Assembly: GCA_001774245.1 (NCBI GenBank)
Contig: MEZF01000061.1
Coordinates: 1 to 18,342 of the forward strand
Direction of reading: 5' to 3'
DNA: 18,342 nucleotides
Source: Candidatus Bathyarchaeota archaeon RBG_13_52_12
GTDB lineage: Archaea > Thermoproteota > Bathyarchaeia > TCS64
Part shown: positions 1-6,622 of the stretch, one piece after another
Layout: each line of letters opens with the position of its first letter
Position numbering within the stretch: position 1 is the first letter of the stretch
Notes under the pieces: model-generated
What the model was told of the DNA's origin: nothing
Database searches by the model: none
The model's input: only the letters and a program-made list of their open reading frames with translations
Position numbers and translations under genes: made by a program

Positions 1-304
1 GGAAAGATACAGCATCTCAACGCGTTTCAAAGCAAGACACTGACCCCTTAAATGGTGCAACTTGAATTAGTACTTTTCAACATGATCTGGGCACCCATAG
101 CTTATGGGGAAAATATCATTAACAAACGGGAGAGTTAGCACCCAAATTTATGTAATATATAAAGTAAAACCCTATAATTACAAGCATATGCTCATTAAAC
201 TGAGTGTGTTTTAAACTAATTTTTCTTTATTGTATATTTTATGCAAGTATTTTGGTCATATGGAAAAGTAAAATATACGTTAGGCTCTCTCTGATCAGAT
301 CGGT
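1..304. other. AT-rich gene-free stretch before the kor operon
   Basis: I find no supportable gene here. Frame 1 is open from base 1 to a TAA at 49-51, which could be the last 16 codons of a gene beginning outside the window, but 16 codons are too few to judge. The stretch is AT-rich, with a TATA-like run near 153-163 that leads to no clear start codon and a T-rich run at 220-240. The promoter-like element before korD is listed separately. Confidence 0.5.
263..278 (+). promoter_or_regulatory. Putative BRE/TATA promoter of korDABC
   Basis: A purine-rich run (GAAAAG, 263-268) directly precedes a TATA-like AAATATAC (271-278). Archaeal transcription usually starts about 26 bp after the TATA centre, here near 301, only a few bases before the TTG at 305. 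There is no Shine-Dalgarno site before 305, so a leaderless or nearly leaderless transcript is likely. Confidence 0.5.
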
Positions 305-544
305 TTGACCGGTAAACGACGCGCAAAGTATCGCGTGAAGGTCAACGAGGCATACTGCAAGGGATGTGGATACTGCATCGAGTTCTGCCCAAAGAAAGTA
401 TTCGATAGGAAGGGCGAGCTCAACTCGAAGGGAGTCAATCCCCCTGTTTTCGTACGATCTGAAGATTGCATAGGTTGTGGCCAATGTAACTTACTCTGTC
501 CTGATCTCGCTATAAAGATAGAGAAGGTGGAGCCCGATGGGTGA
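305..544 (+). CDS. korD: 2-oxoacid:ferredoxin oxidoreductase, delta (ferredoxin) subunit
   Basis: This 79-residue protein carries two ferredoxin-type 4Fe-4S motifs: CKGCGYCIEFCP near residues 18-29 and CIGCGQCNLLCP near 55-66. It would pass electrons from the catalytic subunits of a 2-oxoacid:ferredoxin oxidoreductase to soluble ferredoxin in the cytoplasm. The assignment as the delta subunit rests on its size, its dicluster pattern and its place as first gene of a korD-A-B-C order, known from methanogens and other archaea. I chose the TTG at 305 because the TATA-like box at 271-278 predicts a transcript start just before it and no ATG precedes the first cluster. Its 3' end overlaps korA by 8 bases. 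Confidence 0.9.
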   Translation: MTGKRRAKYRVKVNEAYCKGCGYCIEFCPKKVFDRKGELNSKGVNPPVFVRSEDCIGCGQCNLLCPDLAIKIEKVEPDG

Positions 545-1676
545 AGTTCTCACGGGTAGCCATTTCGTCCACGGTGACTGGGCTTGCGCTGAGGGGGCGA
601 TAGCGGCAGGTTGCAGGTTCTACGCTGCATACCCAATCACCCCTGCTACGGAGATTGCGGAGCGATTGGCTCAGCGGCTCCCTCGGGTTGGTGGGAAATT
701 CGTTCAGTTCGAGGATGAGCTCGGGGCTATTGCATCTGTCATAGGAGCGAGCTACGCGGGGCAGAAGGCTATGACTGCAACGTCTGGACCTGGGATCAGC
801 CTGATGCTCGAGAACATTGGCCTCGCTGTTATGACTGAGGCTCCATGCGTCATCGTCAACGTGATGCGCGGTGGCCCTAGTACGGGTCAACCGACTGCTG
901 GGGCACAGGGGGACGTCATGCAGTGCCGTTGGGGGACCCACGGTGACACCGAGATAATCGCGCTAGCGCCTCAGAGCGTCCAAGAGATGTTCGACCTAAC
1001 GATCCATGCCTTCAACCTATCTGAACGCTACAGAACCCCGGTATTCCTCATGGCTGACGCAAACATCGGCCACCTCTACGAGTCCCTAAAAATTCCCGAG
1101 ACGGATGGCATAGATATAGTTGACCGGAGGAAGCCAACCATAGCGAAGGGTGAATATAAACCCTTCAGCACCGGCGAGGATCTTGTCCCACCGATGGCTT
1201 GCTTTGGAGACGGGTACCACTTCTACGCAACTGGACTAACCCACGACGAGAGGGGGTACCCGGACATGTCCGTGGAAGCCCAAGATAGGCTCGTCAGGAG
1301 ACTATGTGATAAGATTAGGCGGGATGCTGCGAGGATCGAGATGGTCGAGGAGCATTTCACTGATGACTGTGATGTACTCGTTGTCGCATATGGGATAACA
1401 GCAAGGTCCGCCCTCAGCGCCGTAAAGCTTGCTAGGGAGCAGGGGGTCAAAGCGGGGCTTCTCCGCCTTATCACCCTATGGCCTTTCCCTGATGCGAGGA
1501 TCGAGGAGTTAACGAGGCGTTGCGTGGGCGTCGTCGTTGCTGAGATGAACTATGGCCAGCTCGTCAGGGAGGTGGAGAGAGCTGCAATGAGGCGCGTCGA
1601 GTTCGTACCGAAGCTTGGGGAGAACCCACATTTGCCTGAGGAAATACTCGCCGCAATAGAGAGGGCTGGAAAATGA
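537..1676 (+). CDS. korA: 2-oxoacid:ferredoxin oxidoreductase, alpha subunit (KorA-like)
   Basis: The 379-residue alpha subunit holds the pyrimidine-binding and transketolase-C-like domains of the thiamine-diphosphate enzyme that oxidatively decarboxylates a 2-oxoacid to acyl-CoA. Family features include the YPITPATEIAE motif near residues 31-41, a FEDELGAIAS segment near 58-67 that supplies the glutamate facing the cofactor, and the TSGPGISLM and MRGGPSTGQPT motifs near 83-115. The length matches KorA (about 370-380). A GGTGGAG Shine-Dalgarno site at 526-532, inside korD, supports the ATG at 537. The motif set fits 2-oxoglutarate synthases best, but a branched-chain or other 2-oxoacid substrate cannot be excluded from sequence alone. 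The gene overlaps korB by 4 bases. Confidence 0.92.
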   Translation: MGEVLTGSHFVHGDWACAEGAIAAGCRFYAAYPITPATEIAERLAQRLPRVGGKFVQFEDELGAIASVIGASYAGQKAMTATSGPGISLMLENIGLAVMTEAPCVIVNVMRGGPSTGQPTAGAQGDVMQCRWGTHGDTEIIALAPQSVQEMFDLTIHAFNLSERYRTPVFLMADANIGHLYESLKIPETDGIDIVDRRKPTIAKGEYKPFSTGEDLVPPMACFGDGYHFYATGLTHDERGYPDMSVEAQDRLVRRLCDKIRRDAARIEMVEEHFTDDCDVLVVAYGITARSALSAVKLAREQGVKAGLLRLITLWPFPDARIEELTRRCVGVVVAEMNYGQLVREVERAAMRRVEFVPKLGENPHLPEEILAAIERAGK

Positions 1677-2497
1677 GTTCTCTAAACTACCAAAGTTCTA
1701 AGAGTCTTCGCGTAGACCGGCTTCCCCACATCTGGTGTCAGGGCTGCGGCCTAGGCATCGTTCTACATGCATACGCGGACGCCTTACAGGAGACGGGGCT
1801 CGACCTCGACAAGGTGGCTACCATCTCGGGGATAGGCTGCGCCGGGCGCGCCTCCGGCTATGTCAACACGGACGCTTTCCACACAACTCACGGGAGGGCT
1901 CTGCCTTTCGCTACTGGCGTCGGTATAAGTCGCCCTGAGATAAAGCCTATCGTCATAAGTGGCGATGGCGACCTCTTCAGCATAGGCGGTAACCACCTCA
2001 TCCATGCGGCTCGACGGAACGTCGACGTCCTAGTCATCTGCAGTAACAATTTCAATTACGGCATGACTGGCGCCCAGTTCGGCCCAACGACGCCGAGTGA
2101 GACGAAGACTCCGACGAGTCCATACGGGAACATAGAGAACCCCTTCAACCTGGTCGCCCTAGTCGCCTCCGCAGGTGCCACGATGGTGAGTCGCTGGACC
2201 GTAATGCACCCGACCCAACTAAAGCGGAGCATAAAACGCGGACTTATCAAGAAGGGCTTCAGCTTCATCGAGGTCATCACCCCCTGCACCACCGGCTACG
2301 GCCGCCTAAACAAGATGAGCCCCATCGATATGATGAGAAACCTTAAGAAAATCGGTAAGATCAGAAAGGTCCTGCCAACCGAGGCGATCTGTGACCCAAC
2401 TACGGAGATCGTCTTGGGGGACTTCGTTGATTTTGAAAAGCCTACTTACAACGAGGTCTTCGAGTCACTCACACAGAGAGCGGGAGTGGCGCCATGA
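1673..2497 (+). CDS. korB: 2-oxoacid:ferredoxin oxidoreductase, beta subunit (TPP-binding)
   Basis: The 274-residue beta subunit binds thiamine diphosphate and the proximal 4Fe-4S cluster. The TPP signature is visible as GDGD at residues 97-100 followed by NN at 125-126. Cys22 and Cys25 (WCQGCG), Cys56 (GIGCAGR) and Cys205 (TPCTTGYGR) match the four cluster ligands known in this subunit type. The start is an ATG in an ATGA overlap with the korA stop, indicating translational coupling. With KorA it forms the catalytic unit. Length is normal for archaeal KorB. Confidence 0.93.
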   Translation: MSSLNYQSSKSLRVDRLPHIWCQGCGLGIVLHAYADALQETGLDLDKVATISGIGCAGRASGYVNTDAFHTTHGRALPFATGVGISRPEIKPIVISGDGDLFSIGGNHLIHAARRNVDVLVICSNNFNYGMTGAQFGPTTPSETKTPTSPYGNIENPFNLVALVASAGATMVSRWTVMHPTQLKRSIKRGLIKKGFSFIEVITPCTTGYGRLNKMSPIDMMRNLKKIGKIRKVLPTEAICDPTTEIVLGDFVDFEKPTYNEVFESLTQRAGVAP

Positions 2498-3033
2498 GAC
2501 TCGAGGTCAGGATAGGGGGATTCGGTGGACAGGGCGTCATTACGATGGGTCATATCCTCGGCACTGCAGCGAGCCTCCACCTGAGGCTCAACGCCGTAAT
2601 GACAGAGAGCTACGGACCAGAGGCACGCGGGGGCGCCTGCAAGACAGACATAGTCGTAAGCGACGCCGCCATCGACTACCCCAAGACCACTCGCCTCGAC
2701 TGCCTAATTGCCATGAATCCTGACGCTTACAATAGTTATATACGTGACGTCCGTGAAGGCGGCGTCGTGATCTTTGATAGTAGCCTCTTCGAGATAGAAG
2801 ATAAATTGTCGGGAATAAGATACATCGGCGTCGAAGCCACGAAGATTGCACAGGGGCTCGGGAATCCCCAGGTGGCCAACGTAGTCATGCTTGGCGCTCT
2901 CTCCAGCGCCATAGGCCTATTCCAGATGAACGCCCTTGGGTCCGCGGTGACCGAGCGATTTCCGAAGACTTCAGTTCTCAATTTAAAGGCACTTAAAGCT
3001 GGCGTAGAGGCAGCTAAAAGGGTTAAGGAATAA
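2494..3033 (+). CDS. korC: 2-oxoacid:ferredoxin oxidoreductase, gamma subunit
   Basis: This 179-residue protein is the gamma subunit, the domain called POR/KOR gamma (Pfam POR). It carries the typical glycine-rich FGGQGVITMG start near residues 9-18 and the ESYGPEARGGACKTD motif near 36-50. It completes the complex with KorD, A and B and starts in a 4-base ATGA overlap with korB. No separate promoter is visible. Its last 11 bases overlap the 3' end of a convergent Lrp/AsnC-type regulator gene, so the two messages are complementary at their ends. Confidence 0.92.
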   Translation: MRLEVRIGGFGGQGVITMGHILGTAASLHLRLNAVMTESYGPEARGGACKTDIVVSDAAIDYPKTTRLDCLIAMNPDAYNSYIRDVREGGVVIFDSSLFEIEDKLSGIRYIGVEATKIAQGLGNPQVANVVMLGALSSAIGLFQMNALGSAVTERFPKTSVLNLKALKAGVEAAKRVKE

Positions 3034-3484
3034 CGCCGAAGTCTTCCTTGAGTGTATTCAGGACGAGGTGCGTCTTGGTTCTCAGAACGTGAGGGAAGGT
3101 CAGGGTTTTCTTTGTGAAGTCGCTGAGCTCCTTTCTAGTTCTGAACTTGCCCACTATCATGAGGTCCGAGTCTCCTGTTATATTGTAGACCCCCGTCGCC
3201 TGGCTGAGCTTAGCTATCGCCTCGCCAACCTCAAGCATCTTCCCATCTGAGACGGTGATCTCAGTGATAGCGGTCAGTTCGAAGCCGAGCTTTTCATAGT
3301 CGAGGATCGCGGAGTATCGTCGGATTATCCCCTCTTCCTCCATCTCCTTCAACCTAGATGCCACAGTCCCCGAGGAGACGCCCACCTTTCTAGCGACCTC
3401 GCGTATGGATTGGCGTGAGTCGCGTAAGTACTCATCAAGCACCTTCGCCGAGATGTCGTCTAACACGGTTAGTTCACGTATCAA
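3023..3484 (-). CDS. Lrp/AsnC family transcriptional regulator
   Basis: The 153-residue protein has an N-terminal winged helix-turn-helix (about residues 8-60; SIREVARKVGVSSGTVASRL covers the HTH) and a C-terminal RAM/AsnC ligand-binding domain (about 70-145; ITGDSDLMIVGKF is typical). Lrp-type regulators bind DNA as dimers and respond to amino acids or related metabolites. Its convergent position, overlapping korC by 11 bases, makes control of 2-oxoacid metabolism plausible, but this is inference. The start is uncertain: the TTG at 3484 gives MIRELTVLDDIS, while an in-frame GTG about 18 bases further in would give a protein beginning LDDISAKVL, as many Lrp proteins do. A TTAAA element at 3503-3508 (read on this strand) could serve as its TATA box. 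Confidence 0.9.
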   Translation of the reverse strand: MIRELTVLDDISAKVLDEYLRDSRQSIREVARKVGVSSGTVASRLKEMEEEGIIRRYSAILDYEKLGFELTAITEITVSDGKMLEVGEAIAKLSQATGVYNITGDSDLMIVGKFRTRKELSDFTKKTLTFPHVLRTKTHLVLNTLKEDFGVIP

Positions 3485-3681
3485 ATGATGATTCAGAAAT
3501 GGTTAAAGTTGACGATTGGCAAAAATTGAAATTAATTTAGAATGCGCGCGGATTAAGCTTATTTGTTTTTTTATGACTCGAATCTTTTTTCCTATGAATC
3601 CAATTGATTGAGGCTAAAATTTTACACCAGGGGAGAGAGGCTCTGAGGCGACAGAATAAGCGGTCTAGGTGAAATAGGGGT
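3485..3681. other. Intergenic stretch with plus-strand T-tracts
   Basis: No gene is visible. On the plus strand there are T-tracts at 3566-3572 (T7) and 3585-3590 (T6), which could end plus-strand transcripts that read past korC through the convergent regulator gene. The part next to 3484 should hold the promoter of the Lrp/AsnC gene, where candidate TATA elements at about 3503-3508 and 3526-3540 are both weak. Confidence 0.3.
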
Positions 3682-4068
3682 TTAATACTCGACAGGGACC
3701 TTCTGCATGAGCTGGAAGAGCCTGAGGAAGCTCTTACTGTAGCGGATGATGTTGCTCATGTTTCCTTTGAATTGGAGCTGGCGCTGCATTATTGCGTTGC
3801 TTCCGTCGAGCTCACCTTTGTTAACTTGACTCCAGATGTCGTAGGTGCCTTCGAGGCTGAAGTCGGTCTTCTCGCCCTCGTTTGTTGCGCGGATCTCAGT
3901 GATCTTCCCGTCGGCGAACCTGGCGTAGATTGGGTGAAGATCTGCCTTATCTATTACCTTGAATGTAAAGCTTGCAGTGAACATCTTCGCCTTTATGCTG
4001 AACTCCTGATCGGCATTGGCGAGTTCCTGGACCTTCTTCCAGTATTCTAGGCTCAGATACTTTGCCAT
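3682..4068 (-). CDS. SCP2 sterol-binding-like domain protein
   Basis: This 128-residue protein looks like a single SCP2 domain (sterol carrier protein 2 family, a lipid-binding alpha/beta fold). It has an amphipathic beta segment with FTFKVIDKADLHPIYARFADGKITE near residues 34-58, then TDFSLEGTYDIWSQVNKGELDGSNAIMQRQLQFKGNMS near 68-105, with the gain of hydrophobic C-terminal helices usual in the family. Its ligand is unknown; archaeal members may bind isoprenoid lipids or acyl-CoA-like molecules. A GGTGA Shine-Dalgarno site (4075-4079, 6 bases before the ATG) and a TATA-like box at 4111-4120 support the start. It diverges from the aldolase gene at 4241. Confidence 0.75.
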   Translation of the reverse strand: MAKYLSLEYWKKVQELANADQEFSIKAKMFTASFTFKVIDKADLHPIYARFADGKITEIRATNEGEKTDFSLEGTYDIWSQVNKGELDGSNAIMQRQLQFKGNMSNIIRYSKSFLRLFQLMQKVPVEY

Positions 4069-4110
4069 TCAAATTCACCCTGAAGTGTTTCGAGTAATGG
4101 TTGCGGTCTC

Positions 4111-4120
4111 TTTTTAAATA
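4111..4120 (-). promoter_or_regulatory. TATA-like promoter of the SCP2-like gene
   Basis: On the minus strand the element reads TATTTAAAAA. A start about 26 bp downstream, near 4090, would leave a leader of about 20 bases that includes the GGTGA Shine-Dalgarno site at 4075-4079. Confidence 0.5.
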
Positions 4121-4150
4121 GATTGCCCTTCGTTGATTTCATGATGTAGA

Positions 4151-4193
4151 TGGGAGAGTGCGCTTTGATAATCATGCTGAACCAGGTCTCCCA
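4151..4193. repeat. Inverted repeat between divergent promoters
   Basis: TGGGAGA at 4151-4157 and TCTCCCA at 4187-4193 form perfect 7-base arms 29 bases apart. They lie between the TATA-like boxes of the SCP2-like gene (4111-4120) and the aldolase gene (near 4197-4206), where an operator could sit. With only 7 bases per arm, chance is possible. Confidence 0.3.
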
Positions 4194-4196
4194 CCT

Positions 4197-4239
4197 TCCT
4201 TATATCATAACAAGCCATCTTTCATAGGGTTGGTGAGAG
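4197..4239 (+). promoter_or_regulatory. TATA-like box and Shine-Dalgarno site of the aldolase gene
   Basis: CCTTATATC near 4198-4206 is a TATA-like element that predicts a start near 4228. GGTGAGAGG at 4232-4240 is a good Shine-Dalgarno site directly before the ATG at 4241. Both point to a short leader. Confidence 0.5.
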
Positions 4240-4240
4240 G

Positions 4241-4993
4241 ATGAAGAATCCCCTTAAGGAGAAGATACTCAGAGGGCAGCCAGTCGTCGGCGCTTTCGTC
4301 GGCCTCGGCCACCCAGACGTCACCGAGACCCTTAGCAGGGCTGGCTTCGACTGGCTCCTCATAGACGGTGAGCACGGCCCTCTCGGGATCGAGACTATGC
4401 AGACTATGATGATGGCGATGAACGGGAGTAACTGCACCCCCATAGTCCGCCCGCAGTGGAATGACCCCGTCGTAATCAAGCGCGTCCTAGACATCGGCGC
4501 CTACGGCGTCCTCATCCCATGGGTGAATGGGAAGGAGGAAGCAGAGGCGGCGGTCCAAGCTTGCATGTACCCGCCTGAGGGTATAAGGGGGTGGGGTCCT
4601 CGCAGAGCCGAACGTTTCGACCCCGACTACCGGGCCACCGCAAACGATGAAGTGCTCGTCAGTGTCCAGATCGAGACTCAGAAGGCGCTCGACAACCTCG
4701 ACCAGATCGCCTCCGTGGAGGGAGTTAACGCCCTCTTCATAGGCCCATACGATCTGAGCAACAACATGGGCCTCGGTATCCCGCCCCAGTGGGACAACCC
4801 TCGCTTCCTCGGCGCCCTCGAGTCCGTCATCCAAGTCTGCGAGGATCACGGTAAGGCTCCTGGCCTCTACTCGAATATGGATAACATTAAGTGGTCTGTC
4901 GAGAAAGGCTTCATCTACAACACTGTTGGCGAGGCGGATGGTTTCTTGGCCTACGGGGCAGAGCAAGCTCTCAAGAAGGCACGCGGGGAATAG
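4241..4993 (+). CDS. HpcH/HpaI-family class II 2-keto-acid aldolase
   Basis: This 250-residue protein is a metal-dependent class II aldolase of the HpcH/HpaI family (PEP/pyruvate TIM-barrel superfamily), which splits 4-hydroxy-2-oxoacids into pyruvate (or a related oxoacid) and an aldehyde. The conserved residues are visible: His45 in LIDGEHGP, Arg70 in PIVRPQWND, Glu145 in VQIET and Asp171 in GPYDLS. His45 and Arg70 have the same numbers as in E. coli HpaI; Glu and Asp bind the metal. GAYGVLIPWV near residues 87-96 is also typical. The exact substrate (dehydrodeoxy-sugar acid such as for RhmA/GarL, or an aromatic-pathway oxoacid) cannot be read from the sequence. An aldehyde product could feed the AOR enzymes encoded further along. 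Confidence 0.85.
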   Translation: MKNPLKEKILRGQPVVGAFVGLGHPDVTETLSRAGFDWLLIDGEHGPLGIETMQTMMMAMNGSNCTPIVRPQWNDPVVIKRVLDIGAYGVLIPWVNGKEEAEAAVQACMYPPEGIRGWGPRRAERFDPDYRATANDEVLVSVQIETQKALDNLDQIASVEGVNALFIGPYDLSNNMGLGIPPQWDNPRFLGALESVIQVCEDHGKAPGLYSNMDNIKWSVEKGFIYNTVGEADGFLAYGAEQALKKARGE

Positions 4994-5002
4994 CCTCCCC
5001 CA

Positions 5003-5014
5003 ACTTTTTAATAT
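5003..5014 (+). promoter_or_regulatory. TATA-like promoter of the acyl-CoA synthetase gene
   Basis: CTTTTTAATAT at 5004-5014 begins 11 bases after the aldolase stop. It predicts a transcript start near 5035, upstream of the ATG at 5059 and so in favour of that start over longer ones. The T-run may also help terminate the aldolase transcript. Confidence 0.4.
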
Positions 5015-5058
5015 GGAAGACAGCAGAGTTACCTGAACTATCATCCGAGTTGATCGTG

Positions 5059-6492
5059 ATGGATACGAACGAGTCACTCAACGCGATCTTCAACCCCAAA
5101 AGCGTTGCCCTGATCGGCGCCACGGCCGATTCGAGCAAGTGGGGTTACATGTTCGTGAACGCTGTCAAGGTGGGCGGCTACCAGGGAAAGGTTTACCCCG
5201 TCAACCCTAAGGCCGCTGAGATCGGCAACATCCTCGACTACAAGGTCTACCCAAGTCTTCGCGAGGTGCCGGACGACGTAGACTGCGCTGTCGTCCTCGT
5301 CCCCGCGAGGGTCGTCCCAAGCGTCTTCGACGAGATGGTGGAGAAGAAGATCAAGGGAGCCGTCGTCATCACCAGCGGCTTCAGCGAGACAGGCGAGGAA
5401 GGCGCTAAGATCATCCAGCAGGTCAAGGAGAAAGCCGCGGGTAAATTCCGATTCGTCGGCCCCAACTGCATGGGAGTAAGCAGTAGCGAGACCAAGTTTA
5501 GCGCCCTCATGGTCCCCCTCGTCAGCAAGGAGGGAGAGGTCGCTTTCATCAGCCAGAGTGGCGGCTACGGCCTACAGCTTTTCCTACGAGCTAACGCCCT
5601 CGGGGTCGGTATCAGTAAGTTCGTCAGCAGTGGTAACGAGACCGACCTCAAGGGCTGGGAGTACTGCACTCACTTCGCCGAGGATCCCTCGACTAAGGTC
5701 ATCTGCATGTACATAGAGGGCCTCAAGGAGGGGCGTAAGTGGTATGAAGCGGCTAAGCAGATCACTAAGAAGAAGCCCATAGTCGTCATTAAGGTCGGCG
5801 TGACCGAGGCAGGTAGCAAGGCAGCTGCCAGCCACACAGGCAGCATCGCTGGTAGCGACAAGGTATACGACGCAGCCTTCAAGCAGGCAGGGGTCATCCG
5901 CGCTGGTGACGCTACCGAGATGTTCGACTACGTCAAGGGCTTCATCTACTGCCCACTCCCCAAGGGTCCAAACGTGGGCATCGTAAGTAACTCGGGTGGC
6001 GTAGCCGTCGAGACCGCCGACAGGCTCGTAATGAACAACTTAAAGGTCCCCACCCTCAGCACCGCAGCGCAGGAGGAGCTTAAGGGAGTCATACCAGCTT
6101 TCGGTAATCCCAAGAATCCAGTCGACCTTACCGCCAACCTTGACGTCTGGAAGCTAGGACAGGCAGCTGAGATAGTTCTCAAGCAGCCTGAGATCGACGG
6201 ACTCATCACAATCGGCTTAGGCACCGCGATGGTCAAGGCGATGTTCCCCGAAGTCGACCAGGAGACCCTCACCGGCCTCATCCAGATGATCGACAACAAC
6301 CTCATCACCACATACAAGAAGTTCGATAAACCCGTCGTTGTCATCGAGCCGAGTGCGGACGTCGAGCCTGAGTCAGCGAAGATCATGGAGAAGGCGAGGG
6401 TCCCTGTCTATACGACGCCCGAGAGGGCGGCGGACGTGATGGGGGTCCTCTACAGGAGGAAGCAGTACCTAGACAAGGTCGGCTCCGCCTAA
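5059..6492 (+). CDS. Acyl-CoA synthetase (NDP-forming), alpha subunit
   Basis: The 477-residue protein matches the alpha subunit of ADP-forming acyl-CoA (acetyl-CoA) synthetases, which convert acyl-CoA + ADP + phosphate to acid + CoA + ATP. It has an N-terminal CoA-binding Rossmann domain (FNPKSVALIGAT, residues 11-22) and succinyl-CoA-ligase-like domains (FISQSGG, 163-169). His259 in AAASHTGSIAGS corresponds to the phosphohistidine of the archaeal enzymes, and Glu220 in MYIEG to the second conserved glutamate. I chose the ATG at 5059: the frame runs upstream to 4891, but that part overlaps the aldolase gene, is unlike the family, and lies before the TATA-like box at 5004-5014. The ATP-grasp beta subunit is not fused and not in this window. 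Confidence 0.88.
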   Translation: MDTNESLNAIFNPKSVALIGATADSSKWGYMFVNAVKVGGYQGKVYPVNPKAAEIGNILDYKVYPSLREVPDDVDCAVVLVPARVVPSVFDEMVEKKIKGAVVITSGFSETGEEGAKIIQQVKEKAAGKFRFVGPNCMGVSSSETKFSALMVPLVSKEGEVAFISQSGGYGLQLFLRANALGVGISKFVSSGNETDLKGWEYCTHFAEDPSTKVICMYIEGLKEGRKWYEAAKQITKKKPIVVIKVGVTEAGSKAAASHTGSIAGSDKVYDAAFKQAGVIRAGDATEMFDYVKGFIYCPLPKGPNVGIVSNSGGVAVETADRLVMNNLKVPTLSTAAQEELKGVIPAFGNPKNPVDLTANLDVWKLGQAAEIVLKQPEIDGLITIGLGTAMVKAMFPEVDQETLTGLIQMIDNNLITTYKKFDKPVVVIEPSADVEPESAKIMEKARVPVYTTPERAADVMGVLYRRKQYLDKVGSA

Positions 6493-6495
6493 GCC

Positions 6496-6526
6496 CTTTT
6501 TCGACTCTTTTTTGGCCTATTTTTTA
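6496..6526 (+). terminator. T-rich archaeal terminator
   Basis: Three T-tracts (6497-6501, 6508-6513, 6520-6525) follow the synthetase stop codon within 35 bases. Archaeal RNA polymerase commonly stops at such U-rich stretches without a hairpin. Confidence 0.6.
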
Positions 6527-6554
6527 GCTAATCCCTATTGCGCGAGGCTGACAG

Positions 6555-6610
6555 TACGTCTCAATCACCCTTCCGAATAAAGTTAATCCGCCTCAATCAC
6601 CTACGTCTCA
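6555..6610 (+). repeat. Shuffled short direct repeats upstream of the corA-like gene
   Basis: TACGTCTCA occurs at 6555-6563 and 6602-6610, and CTCAATCACC at 6560-6569 and 6592-6601. In the first copy the two words overlap; in the second they sit end to end in reversed order. The second pair ends 12 bases before the ATG at 6623. They could be regulator sites or a relic of local duplication. Confidence 0.4.
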
Positions 6611-6622
6611 GACGAGCCAGTG

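Noticed and set aside
239..484. Minus-strand open frame overlapping korD
   Set aside because: It is the complement of the ferredoxin motifs of korD and has no recognisable features.
4891..5058. N-terminal extension of the acyl-CoA synthetase gene
   Set aside because: The 56 extra codons overlap the aldolase gene in another frame, do not resemble the family and lie mostly before the TATA-like box at 5004-5014.
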